This document shows positions 46,231 to 58,622 of a stretch of 64,000 bases of DNA, piece after piece. The first letter of the stretch is position 1, and the number at the start of each line of letters is the position of its first letter. A model generated the notes under the pieces. The model saw only the letters and a list, made by a program, of their open reading frames with translations. It did not search any database and was not told the DNA's origin. Position numbers and translations under genes: made by a program. The DNA comes from Micropterix aruncella (lineage: Eukaryota > Arthropoda > Insecta > Lepidoptera > Micropterigidae): positions 1 through 64,000 of the forward strand of contig CALYMY010000063.1 of the NCBI GenBank assembly GCA_944548615.1, read 5' to 3'.

Positions 46231-48456
46231 GAACATAGAAATTGTTATGAATAAATGTCATTTTTCGAAAAAGACCGTGATAGAGTAAATCAAACGCGTT
46301 ACGGTGTTTGGGCAGAACGAAGGCCTTTGAAATCTCTACGAAATGGCATTTTCGAAATTTTGACAATTTGAAATTTTTTATATAAACTTTCATTTTGAAC
46401 ATAGAAATTGTTATGAAAAAATCACATTTTTCGAAATAAATCGAGATAGAGTAAACCTACCGCGTTGCGGTCTTTGGCGAGATCGACACCCCGCTTAAGC
46501 TCTACAAAATGGCATTTTTGAAATTTTGATATTTTGAAAATTATTATATAAACTTTCATTTTGAACTTGGAAATTATTATGAAAAAATCACATTTTTCGA
46601 AATAAATCGAGATAGAGTAAACCTAACGCGTTACGGTGTTCGGACAGAACGAAGGCCTTTGAAATCTCTACGAAATGGCATTTTCGAAATTTTGACATTT
46701 TGAATTTTTTTATATAAACTTTCATTTTGAACATAGACATTGTTATGAAAAAATCACATTTTTCGAAATAAATTGGCTCCCGACGTTTGAGGGCTATTGC
46801 GCTAAAAGGCATCAATAGTCCTCCCTGTTTATTATTATCTAATAGAGTTTTGCTTTGCGCATCTAACGCTTCTTTTAATTTTCAAATCTGATTAATATTA
46901 ACGGAATTATAGACGATTTAATATCTGTATAGGTATATTGATTTATCGATTTAACGGTTTTGTTTCCATAGTAACGAGCTCAGGCGGTGGCCCGACTCGC
47001 AATAGAATATTTATCGATTTAACGATTTCTGTTTCTATGGTAACTTCAGCCCTCGTCATACTTGCGAAAGTTTATTTATCGATTTTACGATTTTTGTTTT
47101 CAATAGTAGCGATCCGAGCCAAGGGAGTTTTAGTATTTTTCCCGCGGCTTCGTTTAATAAATTAAATATTATATTCTTTATTTTATCATATACACACAAG
47201 CGAGGTGTCAAAAGATAGGGTTTTAGAACGCTTTTCATTTCATTGCTTCTGCTTTTTATCTCGTCTTCTTCTTCTTCTATAATTACTTTTCAATACTATT
47301 TAATCTGTGCTTTTTCATTTTCATTTTCAGTGCCTTTGATCAACGAGAAGAGACAATATGGAGACCACAGAAATAGAAGTGCCGTTTCGGAATTTCGAAG
47401 AAATACCGGAACGAGCCAGAGATATTGCCCGCGAGGCGTTAAACGAATTAAAAGGAGTAAACAACCTACGGAAAGAGGTACGTGACAAGGACGAGGGAAC
47501 TCCTCAACGGTCAACCGTAGAGACGTGAAATTTGGTATAGGCATTCCATTATGATGGCAATTACTAAGTTCCACCATGACATGGCTGCTGCACCCAGGGT
47601 TGGCTCCCGACGAGGGAACTTCTCAATGGTCAACCGTAGAGACGTGAAATTTGGTATAGACATTCCATTATGATGGCAATTACTAAGTTCCACTATGACA
47701 TGGCTGCTGCACCCAGGGTTGGCTCCCGACGAGGGAACTCCTCAACGGTCAACCGTAGAGACGTGAAATTTGGTATAGGCATTCCATTATGATGGCAATT
47801 ACTAAGTTCCACCATGACATGGCTGCTGCACCCAGGGTTGGCTCCCGACGAGGGAACTCCTCAACGGTCAACCGTAGAGACGTGAAATTTGGTATAGGCA
47901 TTCCATTATGATGGCAATTACTAAGTTCCACCATGACATGGCTGCTGCACCCAGGGTTGGCTCCCGACGAGGGAACTCCTCAACGATCAACCGTAGAGAC
48001 GTGAAATTTGGTATAGGCATTCCATTATGATGGCAATTACTAAGTTCCACCATGACATGGCTGCTGCACCCAGGGTTGGCTCCCGACGAGGGAACTCCTC
48101 AACGGTCAACCGTAGAGACGTGAAATTTGGTATAGGCATTCCATTATGACGGCAATTTCTAAGTTCCACCATGACATCGCTGCTGCACCCAGGGTTGGCT
48201 CCCGACGAGGGAACTCCTCAACGGTCAACCGTAGAGACGTGAAATTTGGTATAGGCATTCCATTATGATGGCAATTACTAAGTTCCACCATGACATGGCT
48301 GCTGCACCCAGGGTTGGCTCCCGACGAGGGAACTCCTCAACGGTCAACCGTAGAGACGTGAAATTTGGTATAGGCATTCCATTATGATGGCAATTACTAA
48401 GTTCCACCATGACATGGCTGCTGCACCCAGGGTTGGCTCCCGACGAGGGAACTCCT
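46231..48456 (+). repeat. HOR unit 15 (2,226 bp; odd type)
   Basis: Eight B units from 47490. GACAATTTG at 46366 and TATAGACATT at 47660, but the ordinary GAAAAAATCAC, so it is a step away from units 11 and 13. Confidence 0.95.
47331..47477 (+). pseudogene. Captured exon fragment, copy 15
   Basis: Intact; ATG 47358, unspliced frame ends at 47528. Confidence 0.65.
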
Positions 48457-50682
48457 GAACATAGAAATTGTTATGAATAAATGTCATTTTTCGAAAAAGA
48501 CCGTGATAGAGTAAATCAAACGCGTTACGGTGTTTGGGCAGAACGAAGGCCTTTGAAATCTCTACGAAATGGCATTTTCGAAATTTTGACATTTTGAAAT
48601 TTTTTATATAAACTTTCATTTTGAACATAGAAATTGTTATGAAAAAATCACATTTTTCGAAATAAATCGAGATAGAGTAAACCTACCGCGTTGCGGTCTT
48701 TGGCGAGATCGACACCCCGCTTAAGCTCTACAAAATGGCATTTTTGAAATTTTGATATTTTGAAAATTATTATATAAACTTTCATTTTGAACTTGGAAAT
48801 TATTATGAAAAAATCACATTTTTCGAAATAAATCGAGATAGAGTAAACCTAACGCGTTACGGTGTTCGGACAGAACGAAGGCCTTTGAAATCTCTACGAA
48901 ATGGCATTTTCGAAATTTTGACATTTTGAATTTTTTTATATAAACTTTCATTTTGAACATAGACATTGTTATGAAAAAATCACATTTTTCGAAATAAATT
49001 GGCTCCCGACGTTTGAGGGCTATTGCGCTAAAAGGCATCAATAGTCCTCCCTGTTTATTATTATCTAATAGAGTTTTGCTTTGCGCATCTAACGCTTCTT
49101 TTAATTTTCAAATCTGATTAATATTAACGGAATTATAGACGATTTAATATCTGTATAGGTATATTGATTTATCGATTTAACGGTTTTGTTTCCATAGTAA
49201 CGAGCTCAGGCGGTGGCCCGACTCGCAATAGAATATTTATCGATTTAACGATTTCTGTTTCTATGGTAACTTCAGCCCTCGTCATACTTGCGAAAGTTTA
49301 TTTATCGATTTTACGATTTTTGTTTTCAATAGTAGCGATCCGAGCCAAGGGAGTTTTAGTATTTTTCCCGCGGCTTCGTTTAATAAATTAAATATTATAT
49401 TCTTTATTTTATCATATACACACAAGCGAGGTGTCAAAAGATAGGGTTTTAGAACGCTTTTCATTTCATTGCTTCTGCTTTTTATCTCGTCTTCTTCTTC
49501 TTCTATAATTACTTTTCAATACTATTTAATCTGTGCTTTTTCATTTTCATTTTCAGTGCCTTTGATCAACGAGAAGAGACAATATGGAGACCACAGAAAT
49601 AGAAGTGCCGTTTCGGAATTTCGAAGAAATACCGGAACGAGCCAGAGATATTGCCCGCGAGGCGTTAAACGAATTAAAAGGAGTAAACAACCTACGGAAA
49701 GAGGTACGTGACAAGGACGAGGGAACTCCTCAACGGTCAACCGTAGAGACGTGAAATTTGGTATAGGCATTCCATTATGATGGCAATTACTAAGTTCCAC
49801 CATGACATGGCTGCTGCACCCAGGGTTGGCTCCCGACGAGGGAACTTCTCAATGGTCAACCGTAGAGACGTGAAATTTGGTATAGGCATTCCATTATGAT
49901 GGCAATTACTAAGTTCCACTATGACATGGCTGCTGCACCCAGGGTTGGCTCCCGACGAGGGAACTCCTCAACGGTCAACCGTAGAGACGTGAAATTTGGT
50001 ATAGGCATTCCATTATGATGGCAATTACTAAGTTCCACCATGACATGGCTGCTGCACCCAGGGTTGGCTCCCGACGAGGGAACTCCTCAACGGTCAACCG
50101 TAGAGACGTGAAATTTGGTATAGGCATTCCATTATGATGGCAATTACTAAGTTCCACCATGACATGGCTGCTGCACCCAGGGTTGGCTCCCGACGAGGGA
50201 ACTCCTCAACGATCAACCGTAGAGACGTGAAATTTGGTATAGGCATTCCATTATGATGGCAATTACTAAGTTCCACCATGACATGGCTGCTGCACCCAGG
50301 GTTGGCTCCCGACGAGGGAACTCCTCAACGGTCAACCATAGAGACGTGAAATTTGGTATAGGCATTCCATTATGACGGCAATTTCTAAGTTCCACCATGA
50401 CATCGCTGCTGCACCCAGGGTTGGCTCCCGACGAGGGAACTCCTCAACGGTCAACCGTAGAGACGTGAAATTTGGTATAGGCATTCCATTATGATGGCAA
50501 TTACTAAGTTCCACCATGACATGGCTGCTGCACCCAGGGTTGGCTCCCGACGAGGGAACTCCTCAACGGTCAACCGTAGAGACGTGAAATTTGGTATAGG
50601 CATTCCATTATGATGGCAATTACTAAGTTCCACCATGACATGGCTGCTGCACCCAGGGTTGGCTCCCGACGAGGGAACTCCT
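48457..50682 (+). repeat. HOR unit 16 (2,226 bp; even type)
   Basis: Eight B units from 49716. AACCATAGAG at 50338; lacks TTTCTAAATA. Confidence 0.95.
49557..49703 (+). pseudogene. Captured exon fragment, copy 16
   Basis: Intact; ATG 49584, unspliced frame ends at 49754. Confidence 0.65.
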
Positions 50683-53600
50683 GAACATAGAAATTGTTAT
50701 GAATAAATGTCATTTTTCGAAAAAGACCGTGATAGAGTAAATCAAACGCGTTACGGTGTTTGGGCAGAACGAAGGCCTTTGAAATCTCTACGAAATGGCA
50801 TTTTCGAAATTTTGACAATTTGAAATTTTTTATATAAACTTTCATTTTGAACATAGAAATTGTTATGAAAAAATCACATTTTTCGAAATAAATCGAGATA
50901 GAGTAAACCTACCGCGTTGCGGTCTTTGGCGAGATCGACACCCCGCTTAAGCTCTACAAAATGGCATTTTTGAAATTTTGATATTTTGAAAATTATTATA
51001 TAAACTTTCATTTTGAACTTGGAAATTATTATGAAAAAATCACATTTTTCGAAATAAATCGAGATAGAGTAAACCTAACGCGTTACGGTGTTCGGACAGA
51101 ACGAAGGCCTTTGAAATCTCTACGAAATGGCATTTTCGAAATTTTGACATTTTGAATTTTTTTATATAAACTTTCATTTTGAACATAGACATTGTTATGA
51201 AAAAATCACATTTTTCGAAATAAATTGGCTCCCGACGTTTGAGGGCTATTGCGCTAAAAGGCATCAATAGTCCTCCCTGTTTATTATTATCTAATAGAGT
51301 TTTGCTTTGCGCATCTAACGCTTCTTTTAATTTTCAAATCTGATTAATATTAACGGAATTATAGACGATTTAATATCTGTATAGGTATATTGATTTATCG
51401 ATTTAACGGTTTTGTTTCCATAGTAACGAGCTCAGGCGGTGGCCCGACTCGCAATAGAATATTTATCGATTTAACGATTTCTGTTTCTATGGTAACTTCA
51501 GCCCTCGTCATACTTGCGAAAGTTTATTTATCGATTTTACGATTTTTGTTTTCAATAGTAGCGATCCGAGCCAAGGGAGTTTTAGTATTTTTCCCGCGGC
51601 TTCGTTTAATAAATTAAATATTATATTCTTTATTTTATCATATACACACAAGCGAGGTGTCAAAAGATAGGGTTTTAGAACGCTTTTCATTTCATTGCTT
51701 CTGCTTTTTATCTCGTCTTCTTCTTCTTCTATAATTACTTTTCAATACTATTTAATCTGTGCTTTTTCATTTTCATTTTCAGTGCCTTTGATCAACGAGA
51801 AGAGACAATATGGAGACCACAGAAATAGAAGTGCCGTTTCGGAATTTCGAAGAAATACCGGAACGAGCCAGAGATATTGCCCGCGAGGCGTTAAACGAAT
51901 TAAAAGGAGTAAACAACCTACGGAAAGAGGTACGTGACAAGGACGAGGGAACTCCTCAACGGTCAACCGTAGAGACGTGAAATTTGGTATAGGCATTCCA
52001 TTATGATGGCAATTACTAAGTTCCACCATGACATGGCTGCTGCACCCAGGGTTGGCTCCCGACGAGGGAACTTCTCAACGGTCAACCGTAGAGACGTGAA
52101 ATTTGGTATAGGCATTCCATTATGATGGCAATTACTAAGTTCCACTATGACATGGCTGCTGCACCCAGGGTTGGCTCCCGACGAGGGAACTCCTCAACGG
52201 TCAACCGTAGAGACGTGAAATTTGGTATAGGCATTCCATTATGATGGCAATTACTAAGTTCCACCATGACATGGCTGCTGCACCCAGGGTTGGCTCCCGA
52301 CGAGGGAACTCCTCAACGGTCAACCGTAGAGACGTGAAATTTGGTATAGGCATTCCATTATGATGGCAATTACTAAGTTCCACCATGACATGGCTGCTGC
52401 ACCCAGGGTTGGCTCCCGACGAGGGAACTCCTCAACGATCAACCGTAGAGACGTGAAATTTGGTATAGGCATTCCATTATGATGGCAATTACTAAGTTCC
52501 ACCATGACATGGCTGCTGCACCCAGGGTTGGCTCCCGACGAGGGAACTCCTCAACGGTCAACCGTAGAGACGTGAAATTGGGTATAGGCATTCCATTATG
52601 ACGGCAATTTCTAAGTTCCACCATGACATCGCTGCTGCACCCAGGGTTGGCTCCCGACGAGGGAACTCCTCAACGGTCAACCGTAGAGACGTGAAATTTG
52701 GTATAGGCATTCCATTATGATGGCAATTACTAAGTTCCACCATGACATGGCTGCTGCACCCAGGGTTGGCTCCCGACGAGGGAACTCCTCAACGGTCAAC
52801 CGTAGAGACGTGAAATTTGGTATAGGCATTCCATTATGATGGCAATTACTAAGTTCCACCATGACATGGCTGCTGCACCCAGGGTTGGCTCCCGACGAGG
52901 GAACTCCTCAACGATCAACCGTAGAGACGTGAAATTTGGTATAGGCATTCCATTATGATGGCAATTACTAAGTTCCACCATGACATGGCTGCTGCACCCA
53001 GGGTTGGCTCCCGACGAGGGAACTCCTCAACGGTCAACCGTAGAGACGTGAAATTGGGTATAGGCATTCCATTATGACGGCAATTTCTAAGTTCCACCAT
53101 GACATCGCTGCTGCACCCAGGGTTGGCTCCCGACGAGGGAACTCCTCAACGGTCAACCGTAGAGACGTGAAATTTGGTATAGGCATTCCATTATGATGGC
53201 AATTACTAAGTTCCACCATGACATGGCTGCTGCACCCAGGGTTGGCTCCCGACGAGGGAACTCCTCAACGGTCAACCGTAGAGACGTGAAATTTGGTATA
53301 GGCATTCCATTATGATGGCAATTACTAAGTTCCACCATGACATGGCTGCTGCACCCAGGGTTGGCTCCCGACGAGGGAACTCCTCAACGATCAACCGTAG
53401 AGACGTGAAATTTGGTATAGGCATTCCATTATGATGGCAATTACTAAGTTCCACCATGACATGGCTGCTGCACCCAGGGTTGGCTCCCGACGAGGGAACT
53501 CCTCAACGGTCAACCGTAGAGACGTGAAATTTGGTATAGGCATTCCATTATGACGGCAATTTCTAAGTTCCACCATGACATCGCTGCTGCACCCAGGGTT

Positions 53601-53860
53601 GGCTCCCGACGAGGGAACTCCTCAACGGTCAACCGTAGAGACGTGAAATTTGGTATAGGCATTCCATTATGATGGCAATTACTAAGTTCCACCATGACAT
53701 GGCTGCTGCACCCAGGGTTGGCTCCCGACGAGGGAACTCCTCAACGGTCAACCGTAGAGACGTGAAATTTGGTATAGGCATTCCATTATGATGGCAATTA
53801 CTAAGTTCCACCATGACATGGCTGCTGCACCCAGGGTTGGCTCCCGACGAGGGAACTCCT
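50683..53860 (+). repeat. HOR unit 17 (3,178 bp; 16 B copies, odd type)
   Basis: Longest unit; B array from 51942. GACAATTTG at 50818 ties it to the odd series. A four-monomer (476-bp) block of B (plain, CAACGATCAACC, ATGACGGCAATTTC, CATCGCTGC) occurs three times in tandem. The first two blocks share the change GAAATTGGG at 52580 and 53056. Confidence 0.95.
51783..51929 (+). pseudogene. Captured exon fragment, copy 17
   Basis: Intact; ATG 51810, unspliced frame ends at 51980. Confidence 0.65.
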
Positions 53861-56086
53861 GAACATAGAAATTGTTATGAATAAATGTCATTTTTCGAAA
53901 AAGACCGTGATAGAGTAAATCAAACGCGTTACGGTGTTTGGGCAGAACGAAGGCCTTTGCAATCTCTACGAAATGGCATTTTCGAAATTTTGACATTTTG
54001 AAATTTTTTATATAAACTTTCATTTTGAACATAGAAATTGTTATGAAAAAATCACATTTTTCGAAATAAATCGAGATAGAGTAAACCTACCGCGTTGCGG
54101 TCTTTGGCGAGATCGACACCCCGCTTAAGCTCTACAAAATGGCATTTTTGAAATTTTGATATTTTGAAAATTATTATATAAACTTTCATTTTGAACTTGG
54201 AAATTATTATGAAAAAATCACATTTTTCGAAATAAATCGAGATAGAGTAAACCTAACGCGTTACGGTGTTCGGACAGAACGAAGGCCTTTGAAATCTCTA
54301 CGAAATGGCATTTTCGAAATTTTGACATTTTGAATTTTTTTATATAAACTTTCATTTTGAACATAGACATTGTTATGAAAAAATCACATTTTTCGAAATA
54401 AATTGGCTCCCGACGTTTGAGGGCTATTGCGCTAAAAGGCATCAATAGTCCTCCCTGTTTATTATTATCTAATAGAGTTTTGCTTTGCGCATCTAACGCT
54501 TCTTTTAATTTTCAAATCTGATTAATATTAACGGAATTATAGACGATTTAATATCTGTATAGGTATATTGATTTATCGATTTAACGGTTTTGTTTCCATA
54601 GTAACGAGCTCAGGCGGTGGCCCGACTCGCAATAGAATATTTATCGATTTAACGATTTCTGTTTCTATGGTAACTTCAGCCCTCGTCATACTTGCGAAAG
54701 TTTATTTATCGATTTTACGATTTTTGTTTTCAATAGTAGCGATCCGAGCCAAGGGAGTTTTAGTATTTTTCCCGCGGCTTCGTTTAATAAATTAAATATT
54801 ATATTCTTTATTTTATCATATACACACAAGCGAGGTGTCAAAAGATAGGGTTTTAGAACGCTTTTCATTTCATTGCTTCTGCTTTTTATCTCGTCTTCTT
54901 CTTCTTCTATAATTACTTTTCAATACTATTTAATCTGTGCTTTTTCATTTTCATTTTCAGTGCCATTGATCAACGAGAAGAGACAATATGGAGACCACAG
55001 AAATAGAAGTGCCGTTTCGGAATTTCGAAGAAATACCGGAACGAGCCAGAGATATTGCCCGCGAGGCGTTAAACGAATTAAAAGGAGTAAACAACCTACG
55101 GAAAGAGGTACGTGACAAGGACGAGGGAACTCCTCAACGGTCAACCGTAGAGACGTGAAATTTGGTATAGGCATTCCATTATGATGGCAATTACTAAGTT
55201 CCACCATGACATGGCTGCTGCACCCAGGGTTGGCTCCCGACGAGGGAACTTCTCAATGGTCAACCGTAGAGACGTGAAATTTGGTATAGGCATTCCATTA
55301 TGATGGCAATTACTAAGTTCCACTATGACATGGCTGCTGCACCCAGGGTTGGCTCCCGACGAGGGAACTCCTCAACGGTCAACCGTAGAGACGTGAAATT
55401 TGGTATAGGCATTCCATTATGATGGCAATTACTAAGTTCCACCATGACATGGCTGCTGCACCCAGGGTTGGCTCCCGACGAGGGAACTCCTCAACGGTCA
55501 ACCGTAGAGACGTGAAATTTGGTATAGGCATTCCATTATGATGGCAATTACTAAGTTCCACCATGACATGGCTGCTGCACCCAGGGTTGGCTCCCGACGA
55601 GGGAACTCCTCAACGATCAACCGTAGAGACGTGAAATTTGGTATAGGCATTCCATTATGATGGCAATTACTAAGTTCCACCATGACATGGCTGCTGCACC
55701 CAGGGTTGGCTCCCGACGAGGGAACTCCTCAACGGTCAACCGTAGAGACGTGAAATTTGGTATAGGCATTCCATTATGACGGCAATTTCTAAGTTCCACC
55801 ATGACATCGCTGCTGCACCCAGGGTTGGCTCCCGACGAGGGAACTCCTCAACGGTCAACCGTAGAGACGTGAAATTTGGTATAGGCATTCCATTATGATG
55901 GCAATTACTAAGTTCCACCATGACATGGCTGCTGCACCCAGGGTTGGCTCCCGACGAGGGAACTCCTCAACGGTCAACCGTAGAGACGTGAAATTTGGTA
56001 TAGGCATTCCATTATGATGGCAATTACTAAGTTCCACCATGACATGGCTGCTGCACCCAGGGTTGGCTCCCGACGAGGGAACTCCT
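53861..56086 (+). repeat. HOR unit 18 (2,226 bp; even position)
   Basis: Eight B units from 55120. Marks shared only with unit 20: TTTGCAATCTC at 53960 and TGCCATTGATC at 54965. Confidence 0.95.
54961..55107 (+). pseudogene. Captured exon fragment, copy 18
   Basis: Leader has TGCCATTGATC in place of TGCCTTTGATC; coding part unchanged. ATG 54988, unspliced frame ends at 55158. Confidence 0.65.
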
Positions 56087-58622
56087 GAACATAGAAATTG
56101 TTATGAATAAATGTCATTTTTCGAAATAAATCGAGATAGAGTAAACCTACCGCGTTGCGGTCTTTGGCCAGATCGACACCCCGCTTAAGCTCTACAAAAT
56201 GGCATTTTTGAAATTTTGATATTTTGAAAATTATTATATAAACTTTCATTTTGAACTTGGAAATTATTATGAAAAAATCACATTTTTCGAAATAAATCGA
56301 GATAGAGTAAACCTAACGCGTTACAGTGTTCGGACAGAACGAAGGCCTTTGAAATCTCTACGAAATGGCATTTTCGAAATTTTGACATTTTGAATTTTTT
56401 TATATAAACTTTCATTTTGAACATAGACATTGTTATGAAAAAATCACATTTTTCGAAATAAATTGGCTCCCGACGTTTGAGGGCTATTGCGCTAAAAGGC
56501 ATCAATAGTCCTCCCTGTTTATTATTATCTAATAGAGTTTTGCTTTGCGCATCTAACGCTTCTTTTAATTTTCAAATCTGATTAATATTAACGGAATTAT
56601 AGACGATTTAATATCTGTATAGGTATATTGATTTATCGATTTAACGGTTTTGTTTCCATAGTAACGAGCTCAGGCGGTGGCCCGACTCGCAATAGAATAT
56701 TTATCGATTTAACGATTTCTGTTTCTATGGTAACTTCAGCCCTCGTCATACTTGCGAAAGTTTATTTATCGATTTTACGATTTTTGTTTTCAATAGTAGC
56801 GATCCGAGCCAAGGGAGTTTTAGTATTTTTCCCGCGGCTTCGTTTAATAAATTAAATATTATATTCTTTATTTTATCATATACACACAAGCGAGGTGTCA
56901 AAAGATAGGGTTTTAGAACGCTTTTCATTTCATTGCTTCTGCTTTTTATCTCGTCTTCTTCTTCTTCTATAATTACTTTTCAATACTATTTAATCTGTGC
57001 TTTTTCATTTTCATTTTCAGTGCCTTTGATCAACGAGAAGAGACAATATGGAGACCACAGAAATAGAAGTGCCGTTTCGGAATTTCGAAGAAATACCGGA
57101 ACGAGCCAGAGATATTGCCCGCGAGGCGTTAAACGAATTAAAAGGAGTAAACAACCTACGGAAAGAGGTACGTGACAAGGACGAGGGAACTCCTCAACGG
57201 TCAACCGTAGAGACGTGAAATTTGGTATAGGCATTCCATTATGATGGCAATTACTAAGTTCCACCATGACATGGCTGCTGCACCCAGGGTTGGCTCCCGA
57301 CGAGGGAACTTCTCAACGGTCAACCGTAGAGACGTGAAATTTGGTATAGGCATTCCATTATGATGGCAATTACTAAGTTCCACTATGACATGGCTGCTGC
57401 ACCCAGGGTTGGCTCCCGACGAGGGAACTCCTCAACGGTCAACCGTAGAGACGTGAAATTTGGTATAGGCATTCCATTATGATGGCAATTACTAAGTTCC
57501 ACCATGACATGGCTGCTGCACCCAGGGTTGGCTCCCGACGAGGGAACTCCTCAACGGTCAACCGTAGAGACGTGAAATTTGGTATAGGCATTCCATTATG
57601 ATGGCAATTACTAAGTTCCACCATGACATGGCTGCTGCACCCAGGGTTGGCTCCCGACGAGGGAACTCCTCAACGATCAACCGTAGAGACGTGAAATTTG
57701 GTATAGGCATTCCATTATGATGGCAATTACTAAGTTCCACCATGACATGGCTGCTGCACCCAGGGTTGGCTCCCGACGAGGGAACTCCTCAACGGTCAAC
57801 CGTAGAGACGTGAAATTGGGTATAGGCATTCCATTATGACGGCAATTTCTAAGTTCCACCATGACATCGCTGCTGCACCCAGGGTTGGCTCCCGACGAGG
57901 GAACTCCTCAACGGTCAACCGTAGAGACGTGAAATTTGGTATAGGCATTCCATTATGATGGCAATTACTAAGTTCCACCATGACATGGCTGCTGCACCCA
58001 GGGTTGGCTCCCGACGAGGGAACTCCTCAACGGTCAACCGTAGAGACGTGAAATTTGGTATAGGCATTCCATTATGATGGCAATTACTAAGTTCCACCAT
58101 GACATGGCTGCTGCACCCAGGGTTGGCTCCCGACGAGGGAACTCCTCAACGATCAACCGTAGAGACGTGAAATTTGGTATAGGCATTCCATTATGATGGC
58201 AATTACTAAGTTCCACCATGACATGGCTGCTGCACCCAGGGTTGGCTCCCGACGAGGGAACTCCTCAACGGTCAACCGTAGAGACGTGAAATTTGGTATA
58301 GGCATTCCATTATGACGGCAATTTCTAAGTTCCACCATGACATCGCTGCTGCACCCAGGGTTGGCTCCCGACGAGGGAACTCCTCAACGGTCAACCGTAG
58401 AGACGTGAAATTTGGTATAGGCATTCCATTATGATGGCAATTACTAAGTTCCACCATGACATGGCTGCTGCACCCAGGGTTGGCTCCCGACGAGGGAACT
58501 CCTCAACGGTCAACCGTAGAGACGTGAAATTTGGTATAGGCATTCCATTATGATGGCAATTACTAAGTTCCACCATGACATGGCTGCTGCACCCAGGGTT
58601 GGCTCCCGACGAGGGAACTCCT
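56087..58622 (+). repeat. HOR unit 19 (2,536 bp; 12 B copies, one C monomer lost)
   Basis: C array reduced by exactly 166 bp: monomers 1 and 2 are fused at CATTTTTCGAAA near 56115-56126. Marks shared with unit 21: GGCCAGATC at 56169 and TTACAGTG at 56325. B array from 57180 holds two tandem 476-bp four-monomer blocks, one with GAAATTGGG at 57818. Confidence 0.95.
57021..57167 (+). pseudogene. Captured exon fragment, copy 19
   Basis: Intact; ATG 57048, unspliced frame ends at 57218. Confidence 0.65.
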
